Source: Pigmentiphaga kullae (lineage in GTDB: Bacteria; Pseudomonadota; Gammaproteobacteria; Burkholderiales; Burkholderiaceae_B). Taken from it: a stretch of 64,000 nucleotides of DNA. Below the pieces are notes generated by a model. That model was not told the DNA's origin, did no database searches, and worked only from the letters and a program-made list of their open reading frames with translations. Where the stretch lies: contig NZ_SGXC01000003.1 in NCBI RefSeq assembly GCF_004216695.1, forward strand, positions 310,001 to 374,000, written 5' to 3'. The translations under genes and the position numbers were made by a program. Within the stretch, counting starts at the first letter, position 1. Every line of letters starts with the position of its first letter. This document shows, piece by piece, positions 61,609-64,000 of the stretch.

Positions 61609-63234
61609 ATGAATCGCGATACCGTGGGTACCATCCGGACTCTGGCCGGGATCTCGTTGGCGACGCTGCTGGCCTCCTGTGGCGGCGGCGGGGGCGGCGA
61701 GGTTTCCGGATCGGGCGTGTTGTCGGTGGCGTGCAGCGGCGCGCAATGCGGCGCTTCCGACGCCCAGACCTACCGCGGCAGCGGCGTGGGCATCTGGCGC
61801 TACGACAATAGCGGTTCGAGTTCGGGCACGTCCGTGCCGATCACCCTCAATGGCGTCAGCGGCCGCACCGTCACCCTGGTCTTCAGCAACGTATCCGACC
61901 GCGATGCCGGCATGGCCTCGGTCAGCACGTCCGTCGCGGACCGGCCCGCCACCGCGTCGAAAATAGAGGCTCCATCCGATCCGGATCACCTGCCGGGCGT
62001 CAACCAGATCCCCGCGCACATCCGCGACTACCAGCCGCCGGTCGATCGCGCGTCCCAGCCGCAGGTCTCGGCGCGGCAAGGGCCCGCCGCGGCGGTGCGC
62101 GCCGCCGTCGAAGGCGATGTGCGGGAATGGCAGGACAGCGGCGGTACGCGGTTCCAGGCCACGCTGGCCCGCCGCTGGGCCGCTGCCGACGGGCGCTGGC
62201 TGAACATCTGGGTGCAGGACGGCGAGCGGTCCCCCGCGAAGGTGAGCGAGGCCCTGCTGGACAGCCTGAAGAGCCGGTTCTCGTCGAACCAGGATTCGGT
62301 CTATCCCATCGTGACCGATCTCGCGGGCGCGCCCTGGGGCGCCACCGTCGGCAGCGGCTACATCGGCCCCGACCAGGACCTGCACATCGTGATGTCCAAC
62401 ATCACGCCCGATGGCAAGGCCTGGGGCGTGATCGGCTATTTCTTCAGCGCCAATGCCTTCCTGAAGAGCTACGAGGGGCTCAGCAACGAAGCGGTGGTGC
62501 TGTTCCTGGACACCGAGACCATGTACCTGGGCGGCCAGGCCGGCCGGAACACCGGCTATACCACGCTGGCGCACGAGATGACCCACATGGTCAATTTCTA
62601 CCAGCGCGCGGCGCGCACGGGCGTGAGTCCGGACAACCGCTTCGCGGTCTGGCTGGAAGAGACCACGGCACTGATGATGGAGGACCTGGCCTCGGGCCGG
62701 GTGGTGCCGGGCTTCAACCCGTTGCGGGATGGGGACTACGGCAACTGGCTTCATCAAAGCCAGAACTGCGATTACATCCGCGGCTGGGACGCCAGCGTGT
62801 CCTCCAACTGCTTCTCGTATCCCATCGCCGCGAACTACGGCGGCTACCTGCTGCGGCAATACGGCACGGATTTCTATCGCAGCCTGCTGCGCGGCACCTC
62901 GTCCACCGATTCGTTCACGCTGCTCGACCAGGCAGTCAGGCAGGCGGGCGGCGCGGGCGCGCGCCCGGCCTTGCGCGATTGGGGCGCGGCGCTGGCGCTG
63001 CTGCCCGCGTCGTCGCCGGCCGGGTTCGGCTATCCGCGCCGCGCGCAGGGCGGTTACGATCTGCCCGCCATCAACGGCCCCGATTACGCCTCGCTGCGCA
63101 CGCTGCCGTCCAGTTCGCCGTCCACGCTCAAGGCCTCGGGCCATTTCCCGGTGGTGCGCCGGCCATCGGGCGCGTCGTACTCGGAAACCGTGGCGGTGCC
63201 GGCGGGTTCGGCCCTGACCGTCGTCGTCCAGTAG
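61609..63234 (+). CDS. Lipoprotein metallopeptidase, M30-like
   Basis: A 541-residue secreted protein. The lipobox LASC gives acylated C24, followed by a Gly stretch. The zinc motif HEMTH (H322, E323, H326) and the later WLEETTALMMEDL acid fit the M30 hyicolysin-like metallopeptidase family, and the catalytic domain fills about residues 180-480. The upstream 150 residues are a low-complexity linker and beta-rich segment. The start MNRDTVG at 61609 gives a proper signal peptide. It is 48 bases after the small exported protein. Substrate unknown. Confidence 0.85.
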   Translation: MNRDTVGTIRTLAGISLATLLASCGGGGGGEVSGSGVLSVACSGAQCGASDAQTYRGSGVGIWRYDNSGSSSGTSVPITLNGVSGRTVTLVFSNVSDRDAGMASVSTSVADRPATASKIEAPSDPDHLPGVNQIPAHIRDYQPPVDRASQPQVSARQGPAAAVRAAVEGDVREWQDSGGTRFQATLARRWAAADGRWLNIWVQDGERSPAKVSEALLDSLKSRFSSNQDSVYPIVTDLAGAPWGATVGSGYIGPDQDLHIVMSNITPDGKAWGVIGYFFSANAFLKSYEGLSNEAVVLFLDTETMYLGGQAGRNTGYTTLAHEMTHMVNFYQRAARTGVSPDNRFAVWLEETTALMMEDLASGRVVPGFNPLRDGDYGNWLHQSQNCDYIRGWDASVSSNCFSYPIAANYGGYLLRQYGTDFYRSLLRGTSSTDSFTLLDQAVRQAGGAGARPALRDWGAALALLPASSPAGFGYPRRAQGGYDLPAINGPDYASLRTLPSSSPSTLKASGHFPVVRRPSGASYSETVAVPAGSALTVVVQ

Positions 63235-63235
63235 C

Positions 63236-64000
63236 TCAGGGCCCGGGGACCGCCTGGCGTTCGGCGCGGGGCGTCCGGATGCCGGTCAGGTTCCGGAAGG
63301 TCAGTTCGCGCGCGATGTCCAGGAAATTCAGGATGTAGGGCGCGTCTCCGTCCTCGACCCGCACGCCCGCGTACAGCGTGCGCCAGACGCCTTCCGCGCC
63401 CAGGCGGCAGGCATGCAGCAGACCTTGGTCCAGATATTCGGTCAACGCCCAGTTGGGGATGGCCGTCACGCCGCGGCCGCTGGCCACGAGCTGGATGATC
63501 ATGGGCGTGAGCTCGGTGGTGCGGATGTCCGCGGGCTCCACGTCGGCGGGGTCCAGGAAGGCGGTGAAGATGTCCAGCCTGTCGCGTTCGACGGGGTAGG
63601 TGATCAGCGTCTGCTGCGCCAGTTGCGCCGCCTCCAGGGTCTTGAACGCCGCCAGCGGGCTGTTGCGCGCCACCGCCAGCACCAGCTCGTAGCGGAACAG
63701 CGGCACGTAGCGGACCGCGTCCAGGCGGATGGGGTCGGACGTGATCACCAGGTCCAGGTCGCCGCGCACCAGCGCCGGCAGCGGCGCGAAGGAAAAGGCC
63801 GCGGACAGGTCCAGGACGACCTCGGGCCATTGTTCGCGGAACACGTCCAGCGCCGGCATCAGCCATTGGAAGCACGAATGGCATTCGATGGCCAGGTGCA
63901 GGCGGCCGGTGCGTCCCGCCGCCAGGCGTCCCAGTTCCCGCTCGGCGGCGCGCATGCGAGGCAGGACGTCGTCGGCCAGGGCCAGCACGCGCAGGCCGGC
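63236..64000 (-). CDS. metR: LysR-family regulator MetR, C-terminal part (runs off right edge)
   Basis: The frame is open to base 64000 and covers the effector half (about 250 residues) of a LysR protein. The segment LHLAIECHSCFQWLMPALD is the hallmark of MetR, the homocysteine-responsive activator of metE/metH. The N-terminal HTH lies outside. It is convergent with the metallopeptidase. The C-terminus ends in a short Pro/Arg-rich tail. Confidence 0.88.
   Translation of the reverse strand, partial: AGLRVLALADDVLPRMRAAERELGRLAAGRTGRLHLAIECHSCFQWLMPALDVFREQWPEVVLDLSAAFSFAPLPALVRGDLDLVITSDPIRLDAVRYVPLFRYELVLAVARNSPLAAFKTLEAAQLAQQTLITYPVERDRLDIFTAFLDPADVEPADIRTTELTPMIIQLVASGRGVTAIPNWALTEYLDQGLLHACRLGAEGVWRTLYAGVRVEDGDAPYILNFLDIARELTFRNLTGIRTPRAERQAVPGP

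Overview
The window is high-GC DNA with densely packed genes and looks like a chromosome segment of a betaproteobacterium of the Alcaligenaceae, close to Bordetella or Achromobacter. This is inferred from GC content, from the miaB-phoH-ybeY-corC-lnt / glyQ-glyS-gmhB-plsC order, from several Bug-type (TctC) solute-binding proteins, from a cphA/cphA' pair and from recA-recX. I see no rRNA, CRISPR array, insertion sequence or prophage.

Layout. 0-1.9 kb: the 5' end of an AraC-type regulator divergent from an FAD monooxygenase, then gloA. 1.9-12.8 kb: a leftward housekeeping block (miaB, phoH-like, ybeY, corC, lnt; then glyQ, glyS, gmhB, plsC-like, YgjP-like metallopeptidase). 12.8-13.3 kb: an intergenic stretch with a strong rightward terminator of unknown parent transcript, then tRNA-Met(CAT) with its own promoter and terminator. 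13.3-18.2 kb: a NarL-type two-component system divergent from a lipoprotein sulfatase that carries a C-terminal dockerin-like EF-hand pair, with a nested palindrome between them. 18.2-21.8 kb: a small unknown gene, PhoD-like phosphatase, and ohr/ohrR. 21.8-25.1 kb: LysR regulator, amino-acid-type binding protein and a Rieske oxygenase. 25.2-26.6 kb: an RcnB-like protein and an exported spermidine-synthase-fold protein.

26.6-46.1 kb is the most unusual part. Two cyanophycin-synthetase homologues (a full-length CphA and a shortened CphA' with a degenerate ATP loop) lie beside an operon of class III aminotransferase, FemAB/GNAT-like transferase and ureohydrolase. Next come an ABC exporter with an N-terminal zinc-ribbon-like segment plus DUF1854, and then a seven-gene leftward operon (ABC ATPase, membrane fusion lipoprotein, HAD phosphatase, alpha/beta hydrolase, two small EamA-type proteins, DegT aminotransferase). 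The matching FtsX-type permease and outer-membrane lipoprotein are at the opposite edge (26.6-29.2 kb), so a tripartite exporter appears split around the cluster. I infer one system that makes, modifies and moves an amino-acid-derived polymer or conjugate.

46.3-64 kb: an MHS-type MFS transporter; a LysR-controlled Bug protein / ferredoxin reductase / Rieske oxygenase operon (vanillate-demethylase type); a TctE/TctD-like two-component system with a Bug protein; a CoA-transferase / GntR / CitE-like lyase / MaoC hydratase operon, probably for a C5 dicarboxylate such as itaconate or mesaconate; recA with a perfect LexA box and recX; a small exported protein; a lipoprotein M30-like metallopeptidase; and the 3' part of metR at the right edge.
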